From the NCBI GenBank assembly GCA_900556485.1, contig USOX01000001.1:186001-250000 (forward strand): a stretch of 64,000 nucleotides of DNA, in the 5' to 3' direction. The position numbers were made by a program, and so were the translations under genes. The number at the start of each line of letters is the position of its first letter. The stretch's first letter is position 1. Positions 30,712-38,922 of this stretch are shown here, in pieces. Below the pieces are notes generated by a model. The model made no database searches. It saw only the letters and a program-made list of their open reading frames with translations, and was not told where the DNA came from. This stretch comes from an uncultured Dysgonomonas sp. (GTDB lineage Bacteria > Bacteroidota > Bacteroidia > Bacteroidales > Dysgonomonadaceae).

Positions 30712-31761
30712 ATGAAGAACTGTTTAATCATACTTTTCTTATTGTTCACAACCTTATCAATTAAAGCACAATCGTCTTCCGAAAAATTGATTCGCCAAGG
30801 AGTTAGTTTACACGATAAAGGTCGCTATAAGGATGCTATTGCATGCTACGAGGAAGCATTGAAAGTAAACCCTACATCTATGTCGGCAGTTTATGAGATG
30901 TCTTTATCATACCTTCAACTGAAAGAATATAATAACTCTATAAAATTTAGTACAAGGGTAATATCTGCCAATTTCCAGCCATTGTTGATGGATGCATATA
31001 TAGTGAAGGGTACAGCTTTAGCAAATCAGGATAAGATGAATGAGGCTATACAGACTTTAACCGAAGCATTGGAGAAATGTGGGGATGAGTATCTCCTGCA
31101 TTTTAATCTGGGATTATGCTACTTCAATAATAAAAACAATAAAATGGCAGTGCAGCATTTGCGGAAAGCAATTGAACTGGATGCCACACACCCTAGCGCA
31201 TTCTTGTTATATGCTTATGCATTGAACGATTTAGGGCGGTGGGTGCAAAGCTTTTATTCGTTTCATTTCTTTTTACTATTGGAACCAAATACAGAACGCT
31301 CGAAAGATGCATTTGGTGAAATGATGGATATACTGAATGCCAATCACAATGGTGATTCAGCAAGGCTGACACCAGAGGAAGGTGTAGACAGAAAACAAAT
31401 TTACGATGTTCTGCAGACTAAAAAGCCTTTCAATGTGAATGCGAAAACTCAATATAATTATTTTGTAGAAGCTTCGAAGATGATTTTCTTTACTTTGGGA
31501 CAGATGCAGAATGATAGTCAGAGCGGGTTACTTTGGTATTTCTTTGTTCCTACTTATGAAGAAATATTAGGTTCCGGGCATTTTGATGCATATTGTCGTT
31601 ATGTAAGTGTGTCTTATTTTCCTGAATCTCTGAATTGGTGGAACAATAACAAGGCACAGGTGGACGATTTTATTGAGTGGTTTGAAAATGGGCAGAGTAG
31701 TGGCGATGAAGAAGCCGAATTTGGTGATGATTTGGACTTAGAAGACGAAGCCGAATCATAA
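30712..31761 (+). CDS. Secreted tetratricopeptide repeat protein
   Basis: 349 residues with a type I signal peptide (MKNCLIILFLLFTTLSIKAQ). Residues about 25-190 hold at least four TPR units (LHDKGRYKDAIACYEEALKV, MNEAIQTLTEALEKCG, LHFNLGLCYFNNKNNKMAVQ, HPSAFLLYAYALNDLGRW). The C-terminal 150 residues are not TPR and end in an acidic tail. It presumably binds proteins in the periplasm. It lies 12 bp before an ECF sigma factor gene, so it may be part of that signalling module. Confidence 0.8.
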   Translation: MKNCLIILFLLFTTLSIKAQSSSEKLIRQGVSLHDKGRYKDAIACYEEALKVNPTSMSAVYEMSLSYLQLKEYNNSIKFSTRVISANFQPLLMDAYIVKGTALANQDKMNEAIQTLTEALEKCGDEYLLHFNLGLCYFNNKNNKMAVQHLRKAIELDATHPSAFLLYAYALNDLGRWVQSFYSFHFFLLLEPNTERSKDAFGEMMDILNANHNGDSARLTPEEGVDRKQIYDVLQTKKPFNVNAKTQYNYFVEASKMIFFTLGQMQNDSQSGLLWYFFVPTYEEILGSGHFDAYCRYVSVSYFPESLNWWNNNKAQVDDFIEWFENGQSSGDEEAEFGDDLDLEDEAES

Positions 31762-31773
31762 ATAAAAGAGTGA

Positions 31774-32325
31774 ATGTCACAAGATATAGAGAATAATTTA
31801 TTGGGGAGACTTCACGATCCGAAGACGCAACAGGTAGCTTTTGCCGAGTTGGTAAAGGAATATAGTGAGTCTCTTTATTGGCAAATACGAAAAATAGTAC
31901 TCGGGCACGACGATGCAAACGATGTACTTCAGAATACGTTTATAAAGGTATGGACAAGTATTGACAATTTTAGGGGCGATTCTAAACTGTCTACATGGTT
32001 GTATCGTATTGCTATAAACGAGTCCATTACATTTTTGAATAGGCAACGTACACAAAATAATGTATCTATGGACGATACAGACACATTTCTTTTATCCCGC
32101 CTCGAAAGTGATGACTATTTCGATGGGGATGAGGCACAATTAAAACTACAGAAAGCGATTCTGACTTTGCCCGAAAAACAACGTATTGTATTCAATATGA
32201 AATATTTCGATGAAATGAAGTATGAAGATATGTCGGATATATTGGAAACCTCTGTAGGGGCTCTGAAAGCATCATATCATCATGCTGTAAAAAAAATAGA
32301 AGAATTTTTATCGACTGACGATTAA
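31774..32325 (+). CDS. ECF-type RNA polymerase sigma factor
   Basis: A 183-residue sigma-70 family factor. Region 2 reads DDANDVLQNTFIKVWTSIDNFRGDSKLSTWLYRIAIN (contact with core and -10), and region 4 covers LPEKQRIVFNMKYFDEMKYE and ILETSVGALKASYHHAVKKI. It lacks region 3, as ECF factors do. The next gene encodes a short membrane protein in the usual position of an anti-sigma factor. Confidence 0.92.
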   Translation: MSQDIENNLLGRLHDPKTQQVAFAELVKEYSESLYWQIRKIVLGHDDANDVLQNTFIKVWTSIDNFRGDSKLSTWLYRIAINESITFLNRQRTQNNVSMDDTDTFLLSRLESDDYFDGDEAQLKLQKAILTLPEKQRIVFNMKYFDEMKYEDMSDILETSVGALKASYHHAVKKIEEFLSTDD

Positions 32326-32384
32326 ACCTTTTCTCCTATTTTTAGTCTATATTTACAGATGATAATACTTTAACTATAACAATC

Positions 32385-32717
32385 ATGTTAGATAATTTTG
32401 ACAAAAAGAAGAGTCCGTTCAGAGTTCCCGAAAATTATTTCGAGGATTTTAGCGCTCAGATAATGAACAAACTTCCGGAAAAAGAAGAAAAGAAGGCCCG
32501 GATTGTTCCATTATGGAGGAAAGTATTGCCTTGGACAGGGGTTGCTGCTGTTGCCTTCGGTATATTCTTTTCGGTCGGGGTATTTAACAAAACGCCTGAA
32601 AAACCAATCGAATTAGTAGGTACTACGGGTATTGCCTCTACTGATGAAGAAGATTATTATCTTTTTTTACAAGACGAGGTGATAAATGAACAATACAAAG
32701 AAATGTTTAGTTACTAA
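32385..32717 (+). CDS. Small membrane protein, probable anti-sigma partner
   Basis: 110 residues: a charged cytoplasmic N-terminal half (FDKKKSPFRVPENYFEDFSAQIMNKLPEKEEKK), one membrane helix at about 48-68 (VLPWTGVAAVAFGIFFSVGV) and a short periplasmic tail. The PFRVPENYFEDFSAQIMNKL type of N-terminus is common downstream of ECF sigma genes in Bacteroidota. It is likely the cognate anti-sigma factor, but no zinc-binding HxxxCxxC motif is present. Confidence 0.6.
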   Translation: MLDNFDKKKSPFRVPENYFEDFSAQIMNKLPEKEEKKARIVPLWRKVLPWTGVAAVAFGIFFSVGVFNKTPEKPIELVGTTGIASTDEEDYYLFLQDEVINEQYKEMFSY

Positions 32718-32731
32718 TAAAGTTTTAATAT

Positions 32732-33199
32732 ATGAGATTGAAAAGTATTCTGATACTCTTTTTGCTGGCTTATACTATATTCCCGGCAAATGCTCAGAAT
32801 AGGCCACAGGGAAGAGGTAATTTTGATTACGAAGCCATAAAAAGAGAAAAAGCTACATTCCTTATACAAGAATTGAATCTGACAGAAGCGGAAGCTAAAG
32901 CTTTCATTCCGTTAGAAGCTGAATTTGTGACCAGAAAATTCGAAGTAAACAGAGACGCACGTAGGGAAACCCGTACGTTGAAGCGGAAAGAGCACAAAAC
33001 GGATGCCGATTATAAGAGGATTACTCAGTTAAACCTGGAATCAGAAAAAAAAGAAACTGAATTACAAATAGAATATTTTAAGAAATTCTATAAAGTGCTT
33101 CCTGCCGAAAAAGTGGAGAAGTACAGGAGTGCCGACTTAATGTTTAAAAATAAAATGTTAGAAAGGCATAAGGATAGACATGGCAACCGACGAAAATAA
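32732..33199 (+). CDS. Periplasmic Spy/CpxP-like helical protein
   Basis: 155 residues with a signal peptide (MRLKSILILFLLAYTIFPANA, then QNRPQGRG). The mature part is highly charged and helical: ELNLTEAEAKAFIPLEAEF, then long Lys/Glu-rich helices (RNARRETRTLKRKEHKT-like region) and a basic end. The LTxxEAxxF start recalls the LTxxQ motif of Spy-type chaperones. It is the last gene of the TPR-sigma-anti-sigma unit and probably acts as an envelope stress sensor or chaperone. Confidence 0.6.
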   Translation: MRLKSILILFLLAYTIFPANAQNRPQGRGNFDYEAIKREKATFLIQELNLTEAEAKAFIPLEAEFVTRKFEVNRDARRETRTLKRKEHKTDADYKRITQLNLESEKKETELQIEYFKKFYKVLPAEKVEKYRSADLMFKNKMLERHKDRHGNRRK

Positions 33200-33223
33200 A
33201 TTGTAAAAAAATATAGCATAAAG

Positions 33224-33254
33224 TTTGTTTTATTATAAATATTGTATATTTTTG
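33224..33254 (+). promoter_or_regulatory. Promoter of the histidine operon
   Basis: TTTG (33224-33227) and TATTTTTG (33247-33254) are 19 bp apart, an exact fit to the Bacteroidota -33/-7 consensus. Transcription would start near 33261, 14 bp before the leader peptide. Confidence 0.75.
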
Positions 33255-33274
33255 TCGTAACAAAAGCCATAATA

Positions 33275-33331
33275 ATGAACAATAACGCACATCATCTACA
33301 TCATTTAATTTTACTTCCATACGGTGAGTAA
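33275..33331 (+). CDS. hisL: His leader peptide (attenuator)
   Basis: An 18-residue peptide, MNNNAHHLHHLILLPYGE, with four His codons (CAT) at residues 6, 7, 9 and 10. It lies between the his promoter and a terminator upstream of hisG. It works as the sensor: ribosomes stall at the His codons when charged tRNA-His is scarce. The stop codon (33329-33331) falls inside the left arm of the alternative antiterminator hairpin, so a ribosome that finishes the peptide masks that arm. Confidence 0.9.
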   Translation: MNNNAHHLHHLILLPYGE

Positions 33332-33400
33332 CTTATTTTGATGTGATTGAGTGCAAAATATAATAAGAGCTTACCTGTAGAGGTAGGCTCTTATTTTTTT
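33322..33400 (+). promoter_or_regulatory. his attenuator: antiterminator and terminator hairpins
   Basis: Terminator: TAAGAGCTTACCT (33364-33376) pairs with AGGTAGGCTCTTA (33381-33393), one G-U pair, 4-base loop, followed by seven T. Antiterminator: the segment around the leader stop codon, GGTGAGTAACTTATT (33323-33337), can instead pair with AATAAGAGCTTACC (33362-33375) through CTTATT/AATAAG and GGT/ACC. The two are mutually exclusive, as in classic amino-acid attenuation. Confidence 0.85.
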
Positions 33401-33432
33401 GTCAGAATTTTAATATAAAACAAGCATATAAA

Positions 33433-34287
33433 ATGGTATTAAGAATTGCAGTACAGTCGAAAGGTAGATTATTTGAAGAGACAATGGAGCTTCTGAAAGA
33501 AGCAGGGATTAAACTGAATAATATTAAGCGTACATTACTGATTCCATCTAAGAGTTTTCCTGTGGAATTATTATTCCTTCGCGATGATGATATTCCTCAG
33601 GCAGTAGCAACAGGTGTTGCTGATATAGGGGTAGTCGGAGAAAACGAGTTTGTAGAAAAGAATGAAACTGCGGATATTATTAAACGTCTTGGTTTCAGTA
33701 AATGCCGTTTATCCCTGGCGATACCAAAGGATGAAGTATATGAAGGAATAAAATGGTTCGAAGGAAAAAAAATAGCTACTTCATATCCTCATATTCTTAA
33801 ACAATATCTGAAAGAACAATCTATAAATTCTGAAATACACATTATTTCCGGTTCTGTCGAAATATCACCAAGCATCGGACTCTCAGATGCTATATTTGAT
33901 ATTGTAAGTTCCGGAGGAACGCTTGTGAGTAACCGCCTGAAAGAAGTGGAGATTATAATGCAATCAGAAGCATTGCTTATCGCTAATAAGAATCTATCGC
34001 AGGAAAAGAAAAATATTCTTGAAGAATTAATCTTCAGAATTGAAGCAGTACAAACAGCAACTGACAAAAAATATGTACTTTTGAATGCACCTCAGGATAA
34101 ACTCAATGAAATAATTGATATTCTTCCCGGAATGCGTAGCCCTACAATAACTCCACTGGCAACAGATGGTTGGTGTTCGGTGCAATCAGTAGTTGACGAT
34201 AAACGTTTTTGGGAAGTTATCAGTAGATTGAAAGCTCTTGGCGCAGAAGGAATAATTGTTTTACCTATCGAAAAAATGATATTATGA
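33433..34287 (+). CDS. hisG: ATP phosphoribosyltransferase (long form)
   Basis: First step of histidine synthesis: joins ATP and PRPP. The 284 residues are the long HisG form with a C-terminal ACT-like regulatory domain, so HisZ is not needed and His feedback is expected. LRIAVQSKGRLFEETMELL opens the catalytic domain, with DIGVVGENEFVE, ATSYPHILKQYL and DAIFDIVSSGGTLVSNRLKE (PRPP loop); the C-terminal domain ends PGMRSPTITPLATDGWCSVQ. It overlaps the next gene by 4 bases (ATGA). Confidence 0.96.
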   Translation: MVLRIAVQSKGRLFEETMELLKEAGIKLNNIKRTLLIPSKSFPVELLFLRDDDIPQAVATGVADIGVVGENEFVEKNETADIIKRLGFSKCRLSLAIPKDEVYEGIKWFEGKKIATSYPHILKQYLKEQSINSEIHIISGSVEISPSIGLSDAIFDIVSSGGTLVSNRLKEVEIIMQSEALLIANKNLSQEKKNILEELIFRIEAVQTATDKKYVLLNAPQDKLNEIIDILPGMRSPTITPLATDGWCSVQSVVDDKRFWEVISRLKALGAEGIIVLPIEKMIL

Positions 34288-34811
34288 TGAAAGTATCTGA
34301 TGACATTATTTTGAATCCTCTTTCAGTGGATGATATTTTTAAGATATTCAATACATTGAATGATGAGCGCGAATATATGCGCGAGTGGCTTCCATTTGTA
34401 GATACTACAAGGGAAGTAGAGGATACGGCAAGTTTTGTAAATCATGTTTTGCAGACAGACGAAAAGCAGTTTACTATTTCGTTTCAGGATAAATTTGTAG
34501 GACTTATAGGTTTTAAGGATACAGATATTCTGAATAAGAAAACGGAAATTGGTTACTGGCTTTCTCAGTTTGCACAAGGAAAGGGAATAATTACACAATC
34601 AGTAAATAGGTTGCTTGAATATGCATTCAATGAGATGGATATAAACAGGGTGCAGATAAAAGTGGCTGTGGGTAATCATAAAAGCCGCCGTATTCCTGAA
34701 AAACTGGGCTTTCAGTTTGAAGGAATGGAAAGGGATGGCGAACTGTTGGTAGATAATGTATTTACGGATATAGTTGTATATAGCCTGTTGAAAAGAGAAT
34801 TTACAAGATAA
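34284..34811 (+). CDS. GNAT acetyltransferase, RimJ/RimL type, in his operon
   Basis: 175 residues: MREWLPFVDTTREVEDTASF, then GYWLSQFAQGKGIITQSVNR with the acetyl-CoA loop, and NRVQIKVAVGNHKSRRIPEK. This is the RimJ/RimL (ribosomal protein or generic amine) branch. It overlaps hisG by 4 bases and lies 4 bp before hisD, so it is translated with histidine enzymes. It has no known step in histidine synthesis; the substrate is unknown. Confidence 0.88.
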   Translation: MMKVSDDIILNPLSVDDIFKIFNTLNDEREYMREWLPFVDTTREVEDTASFVNHVLQTDEKQFTISFQDKFVGLIGFKDTDILNKKTEIGYWLSQFAQGKGIITQSVNRLLEYAFNEMDINRVQIKVAVGNHKSRRIPEKLGFQFEGMERDGELLVDNVFTDIVVYSLLKREFTR

Positions 34812-34815
34812 AGAT

Positions 34816-36090
34816 ATGCAAGTTATTAAATACCCGTCGCGAGGCGATTGGATGACTATACTTAAGCGTCCGGCATTTGATGCTAAACCGCTTTATGATA
34901 AAGTAAACGAGATACTGATTGACATTAAAAACAGAGGAGAGGCTGCTGTATATGAATATGCTGCTGAATTCGACAAAGTAGAACTGTCAGATTGGATGGT
35001 ATCGAAAGACGAAATAGAGGAAGCGGAATCTTTAGTTTCGGAAGAATTAAGAGATGCCATTCGTAAAGCGAAAGCTAATATTGAAGTATTTCATAAAAGC
35101 CAGTTATTCGAAACAAAGAAGATAGAGACAACAAAAGGTGTTACCTGTTGGCAGAAAGCTGTAGCTATAGAAAAAGTCGGGCTTTATGTGCCTGGAGGAA
35201 CAGCACCATTGTTTTCGACAGTATTGATGCTTGCCGTTCCTGCAAAAATAGCCGGTTGCAAAGAGATTGTGCTTTGTTCTCCGCCAAATAAGGAAGGGAA
35301 GATTCATCCCGCCATACTATTTGCAGCTAAAGTAGCCGGAGTGGATAAGATATTTAAATTAGGGGGCATTCAGGCTATAGGAGCAATGGCTTATGGAGCA
35401 GGGATTCCGAAAGTTTATAAAATATTTGGTCCGGGCAATCAGTATGTGATGGCTGCAAAGCAGCTGGTTAGCCTCAGAGATGTAGCTATTGATATGCCGG
35501 CAGGACCGTCGGAAGTGCAGGTAATTGCAGATGATAGTGCGAACCCTGCATTTGTAGCAGCCGATTTGTTGTCGCAAGCAGAACATGGTGCTGATAGTCA
35601 GGTCATATTGACAACTACAAGTGAATCTTTTATTTCTAAAGTTCAAGAGGAAATAGAAAAGCAGTTGAAAGAATTGCCAAGACAGGGAATTGCTGAAAAA
35701 GCTTTGCTAAACAGCAAGTTGATACTATTGAAAGATAATCAGGAAATAGTTGATATGACAAATGAATATGCTCCTGAGCATCTTATCATAGAAACGGCTG
35801 ACTATATGGATATTGCTGATAAGGTAATAAATGCAGGTTCTGTCTTTTTAGGTAATTATACGCCGGAGAGTGCAGGGGATTATGCATCCGGTACCAACCA
35901 TACATTGCCTACTAATGGTTATGCTACAGCATATAGTGGTGTCAACCTGGATAGTTTTATTAAAAAGATTACTTTTCAGGAGATAACAAAAGAAGGTATA
36001 AAGAACTTAGGCTCTACTATCGAAATAATGGCAGAGAATGAGGAACTCTTTGCTCATAAGAATGCAGTAACTTTGCGTCTGAAAGAATGA
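34816..36090 (+). CDS. hisD: Histidinol dehydrogenase
   Basis: Last two steps: histidinol to histidine with NAD. At 424 residues it has the normal length. VGLYVPGGTAPLFSTVLMLA, GPGNQYVMAAKQLV, AIDMPAGPSEVQVIADDSAN, DLLSQAEHGADSQVIL (zinc and catalytic His), NEYAPEHLI and GDYASGTNHTLPTNGYA are the conserved blocks. The stop overlaps the next start by 4 bases. Confidence 0.97.
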   Translation: MQVIKYPSRGDWMTILKRPAFDAKPLYDKVNEILIDIKNRGEAAVYEYAAEFDKVELSDWMVSKDEIEEAESLVSEELRDAIRKAKANIEVFHKSQLFETKKIETTKGVTCWQKAVAIEKVGLYVPGGTAPLFSTVLMLAVPAKIAGCKEIVLCSPPNKEGKIHPAILFAAKVAGVDKIFKLGGIQAIGAMAYGAGIPKVYKIFGPGNQYVMAAKQLVSLRDVAIDMPAGPSEVQVIADDSANPAFVAADLLSQAEHGADSQVILTTTSESFISKVQEEIEKQLKELPRQGIAEKALLNSKLILLKDNQEIVDMTNEYAPEHLIIETADYMDIADKVINAGSVFLGNYTPESAGDYASGTNHTLPTNGYATAYSGVNLDSFIKKITFQEITKEGIKNLGSTIEIMAENEELFAHKNAVTLRLKE

Positions 36091-36533
36091 TATTTCCATC
36101 GATAATAGAGTATAAAAGTGGGGCTTATGACGAAATGGTTGCATTGCGCCATAAGATATTGAGAGCACCTCTTGGTTTAACCTTCTCGGAAGAGGATTTG
36201 GAGCGAGATGCGAAGGATATTTTATTAGTGCTTTCAGCTCCGCGTCCACCGCGAATTGTGGCGTGTTGTATACTGTCTCTTGTTGATGAGAGGAGAGTTA
36301 AGCTCCGGCAAATGGCTGTGGACGATACTATTCAAAATTCTGGCTTGGGTACAAGTATGCTTGCTGTTGCAGAATTTGTGGCGCAAAAAGAGGGATTTGA
36401 AGTTATCACATTGCATGCACGTAAGCTTGCGGTAGGCTTTTATGAGAAATATGGGTATAAGATAATAGGAGAAGAATTTCAGGAAGTAGGGATTCCTCAT
36501 AATGAAATGGAAAAAATTATAGAGAGGCCTTAA
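36087..36533 (+). CDS. GNAT acetyltransferase (ElaA-like)
   Basis: 148 residues: YDEMVALRHKILRAPLGLTF, then VKLRQMAVDDTIQNSGLGTS with the acetyl-CoA loop (N-S-G-L-G-T), and LHARKLAVGFYEKYGYKIIG. This resembles the YjcF/ElaA branch. It overlaps hisD by 4 bases and so is the second acetyltransferase embedded in the histidine locus. Confidence 0.87.
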   Translation: MIFPSIIEYKSGAYDEMVALRHKILRAPLGLTFSEEDLERDAKDILLVLSAPRPPRIVACCILSLVDERRVKLRQMAVDDTIQNSGLGTSMLAVAEFVAQKEGFEVITLHARKLAVGFYEKYGYKIIGEEFQEVGIPHNEMEKIIERP

Positions 36534-36544
36534 GACTGAAAGTT

Positions 36545-37261
36545 ATGAAAATTATACTTCAATCGGTGATCATACTATTGTCTTGTTTCGTATTATCATG
36601 TGGTAATAACCGCCAAGAGCAGGCAGGTAATGATATTCCCGAGGTGGATGAAGAATTAGCCAGAGTAAAAAGAGTATCGGATAGTTTGCAGGATATATAT
36701 AATAAGAAAGAAGCAGACCGCACTCAGGCTATGATCAAGCAGCAACAGGGCTATGATGCTACTGATACTATTCCCTTTGGCAATTTAAGAATAGTTATAC
36801 AAGATGCGAAAGTAAATGTAGTATCGAAAGGTAAACAGTCGGATGCATTTGATACATTTGTAAGAAAAACGGGCAGACAAAAGGGATTGGTAATGAATAT
36901 GACTGTTATCAATTTAGGTAATAAAGAAGAACAGTTGCCTTATGTAGCTATTGATAATAGTGGTACGGAAGAAACATTTACACTTGGTTTTTCCATCTAT
37001 ATAAATAAAAAGACAGGCAAGCTGGTTAAAGATATTACTATAGGGCCTCATAAAACTCTGGATCTGATATGCCAAACGGCAGGTCATGGGAATGCTTCAG
37101 TAATTTACTTACTGAATGAAAATGCACAATCTATTCAGGATGGGACATCACAAATACTGGAAAGTCGTGGAGATGGAGTTTATACCATCACTGATGTGAA
37201 TGCAGACAAGAATAAAGTAAAAGTTGATTTGAAAACTATATTAGATAAAGAAAATAAATAA
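36545..37261 (+). CDS. Lipoprotein of unknown function
   Basis: 238 residues with a lipoprotein signal, MKIILQSVIILLSCFVLSCG (lipobox VLSC, Cys19). The N-terminal part of the mature protein is a charged helix (EVDEELARVKRVSDSLQDIY). From about residue 75 there is an immunoglobulin-like beta domain (LRIVIQDAKVNVV, LVMNMTVINLGNKEEQLPYV) that resembles DUF4352-type extracellular domains. Its stop shares a base with the cupin start (TAATG). No link to histidine metabolism is apparent. Confidence 0.65.
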   Translation: MKIILQSVIILLSCFVLSCGNNRQEQAGNDIPEVDEELARVKRVSDSLQDIYNKKEADRTQAMIKQQQGYDATDTIPFGNLRIVIQDAKVNVVSKGKQSDAFDTFVRKTGRQKGLVMNMTVINLGNKEEQLPYVAIDNSGTEETFTLGFSIYINKKTGKLVKDITIGPHKTLDLICQTAGHGNASVIYLLNENAQSIQDGTSQILESRGDGVYTITDVNADKNKVKVDLKTILDKENK

Positions 37262-37716
37262 TGGAGATAGAAAAACAGCAGGTTATAGATGAAGTATCCA
37301 AGTATGTGGATATAACATTAACTCCTTTCGGAAAACCTCAGAGAGGTGTCATAGATGTGGAAAAGCGTGATCCAATGTACGATGGCAATGGAGTTGTTTA
37401 TATGCTTTCTATATTCGAAAAAGGAGAGTTGGTGAATAACCGTATCGGGACATATATGGTCTTGTTGAACGAAGGTGATCAGGCTGGCTTTCACGAACAT
37501 GGCAGCAAAAAAGAGCAGGAATTATATGTTATTGTTCACGGACAAGGTGAATACATAGAGAGGATAGAAGCAGACCAGATTACCCGTAAGTTCGATCTGA
37601 AAAAAGGAAATGTTACATCTATACAAGGAGATAATAACTATCATTCTATTATTAATACGGGCAACGAACCTCTGATTATATTTGTGGTGACAACATACGA
37701 AAAAGCATCGAGTTAA
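37261..37716 (+). CDS. Cupin-domain protein
   Basis: A 151-residue protein with a single cupin barrel: AGFHEHGSKKEQELYVIVHG is cupin motif 1 (metal-binding H-x-H and E), and NVTSIQGDNNYHSIINTG is motif 2 with a His. No signal peptide. Cupins range from isomerases to sensors, so no function is assigned. It is translationally coupled to the lipoprotein gene. Confidence 0.8.
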   Translation: MEIEKQQVIDEVSKYVDITLTPFGKPQRGVIDVEKRDPMYDGNGVVYMLSIFEKGELVNNRIGTYMVLLNEGDQAGFHEHGSKKEQELYVIVHGQGEYIERIEADQITRKFDLKKGNVTSIQGDNNYHSIINTGNEPLIIFVVTTYEKASS

Positions 37717-37746
37717 TAATTTTTTAACCAATAAAACAGGCGTAGA

Positions 37747-37790
37747 TTAACAATTGTTGTTAAATTTAAGACTTTAAGTACAACTTAAAG
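37747..37790. promoter_or_regulatory. Two tandem dyads upstream of the PfpI-family gene
   Basis: TTAACAA-TTG-TTGTTAA (37747-37763) and CTTTAAGT-ACA-ACTTAAAG (37772-37790) are adjacent perfect inverted repeats, 40-80 bp before the start codon. There is no T tract after them. They could be regulator sites. Confidence 0.4.
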
Positions 37791-37830
37791 CCTCGTATAA
37801 TAATTGTCAAATATCTAAATCTGTTTAATT

Positions 37831-38409
37831 ATGGCGAAAAGAATTTTAATGTTGGCAGGTGATTTTGTTGAGGACTACGAATTGATGGTGCCTTATCAAG
37901 CTCTTTGCAGTGTTGGTTTCTATGTAGATGTAGTTTGTCCGGGTAAGAAGGCCGGAGATACTGTCGCTACTGCAATACATGATTTTGTCGGTTTTCAGAC
38001 ATATGTAGAGTTGAGAGGGCATAACTTTACATTGAATAAGAGTTTTGATAGTGTGAAGCTTGAAGATTATGCCGGATTGTATATAACAGGGGGGAGAGCT
38101 CCGGAATATATTCGTCTCGATCCGAAAGTAATAGAGTATACACAGTATTTCTTTGAAAAAAATCTGCCTGTAGCAGCTATTTGTCATGGTATTCAAATAC
38201 TGACAGCTGCAAATGTGGTAAAAGGCAGGACACTTACTTGCTATGTTGCTGTAGGACCGGAGGTAACTTTAGCAGGAGGCAACTATAAAGATATACCGGC
38301 AACAGAAGCAATTACAGACGGAAACCTAACCACCTCTCCTGCATGGCCGGGCCATCCTGCTATATTGAAGGAGTTTTATAAGTTGTTAGGTGTGAAAATT
38401 GAATTATAA
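37831..38409 (+). CDS. DJ-1/PfpI family protein
   Basis: 192 residues of the class I glutamine-amidotransferase-like superfamily: RILMLAGDFVEDYELMVPYQ (with the conserved acidic residue), YAGLYITGGRAPEYIRLD and VAAICHGIQILTAANV, where Cys118-His119 form the nucleophile elbow. Members act as deglycases, chaperones or hydratases of reactive carbonyls. It has its own leader with two dyads and is followed by a hairpin terminator, so it is probably a separate transcription unit. Confidence 0.9.
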   Translation: MAKRILMLAGDFVEDYELMVPYQALCSVGFYVDVVCPGKKAGDTVATAIHDFVGFQTYVELRGHNFTLNKSFDSVKLEDYAGLYITGGRAPEYIRLDPKVIEYTQYFFEKNLPVAAICHGIQILTAANVVKGRTLTCYVAVGPEVTLAGGNYKDIPATEAITDGNLTTSPAWPGHPAILKEFYKLLGVKIEL

Positions 38410-38428
38410 AACATTAGTAGAAAAATAA

Positions 38429-38470
38429 AATAGCTGCAATAATGTTTTATCTATTGCAGCTATTATTTAT
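38429..38470. terminator. Hairpin terminator inside the histidine locus
   Basis: A 13-bp perfect stem, AATAGCTGCAATA (38429-38441) with TATTGCAGCTATT (38452-38464), followed by ATTTATT on the plus strand and a better T run on the minus strand. It separates the upstream his genes from the kinase-thg1-hisC part. Confidence 0.65.
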
Positions 38471-38475
38471 TAAGA

Positions 38476-38922
38476 ATGGAAGCTATTCTATTTTGTGGTA
38501 TACAGGCAACGGGAAAAAGCTCTTTTTATAAGAAAAACTTTTTTCGAACCCATGTACATATATCTTTGGATCTACTGAAGACCAGGTATAGAGAATCACG
38601 ATTTATAGATCTTTGTATAGAGACAAATCAGAAATTTGTTATAGATAATACCAATCCAGCCATAATAGATAGAGCTGGATATATAGCAAAAATTAAGCAA
38701 GCAAAATATAAACTCATTGGTTACTATTTTCAATCAAAAATAGAAGAGGCTATAGAAAGGAATAACAACCGTATAGGAAAAGAGCGAATTCCTGAAATTG
38801 GAGTGAGGGCAACATATAACAAGTTGGAACTTCCTTCTTTGGATGAGGGCTTTGGTGAGTTATATTATGTGGAGCTAAATAAAGGAGAGTTTATAATAAA
38901 GGAATGGAGTAATGAAATTTGA
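38476..38922 (+). CDS. P-loop kinase of polynucleotide-kinase type
   Basis: 148 residues forming one P-loop domain: MEAILFCGIQATGKSSFYKK (Walker A G8-x4-G13-K14-S15), VHISLDLLKTRYRE with the acidic residue expected near a phosphate acceptor, KFVIDNTNPAIIDRAGYI, and an Arg-rich lid (ERNNNRIGKERIPEIG). This resembles the kinase domain of T4 Pnkp and related small AAA/zeta-like kinases. It overlaps the Thg1-like gene by 11 bases. The likely role is to phosphorylate RNA 5' ends before Thg1-type repair, which is inference from context. Confidence 0.7.
   Translation: MEAILFCGIQATGKSSFYKKNFFRTHVHISLDLLKTRYRESRFIDLCIETNQKFVIDNTNPAIIDRAGYIAKIKQAKYKLIGYYFQSKIEEAIERNNNRIGKERIPEIGVRATYNKLELPSLDEGFGELYYVELNKGEFIIKEWSNEI

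Noticed and set aside
33364..33400. Reading the hairpin before hisG as the terminator of the Spy-like gene upstream
   Set aside because: It lies beyond a consensus promoter and a His-rich leader peptide and has a matching antiterminator, so it is the his attenuator.
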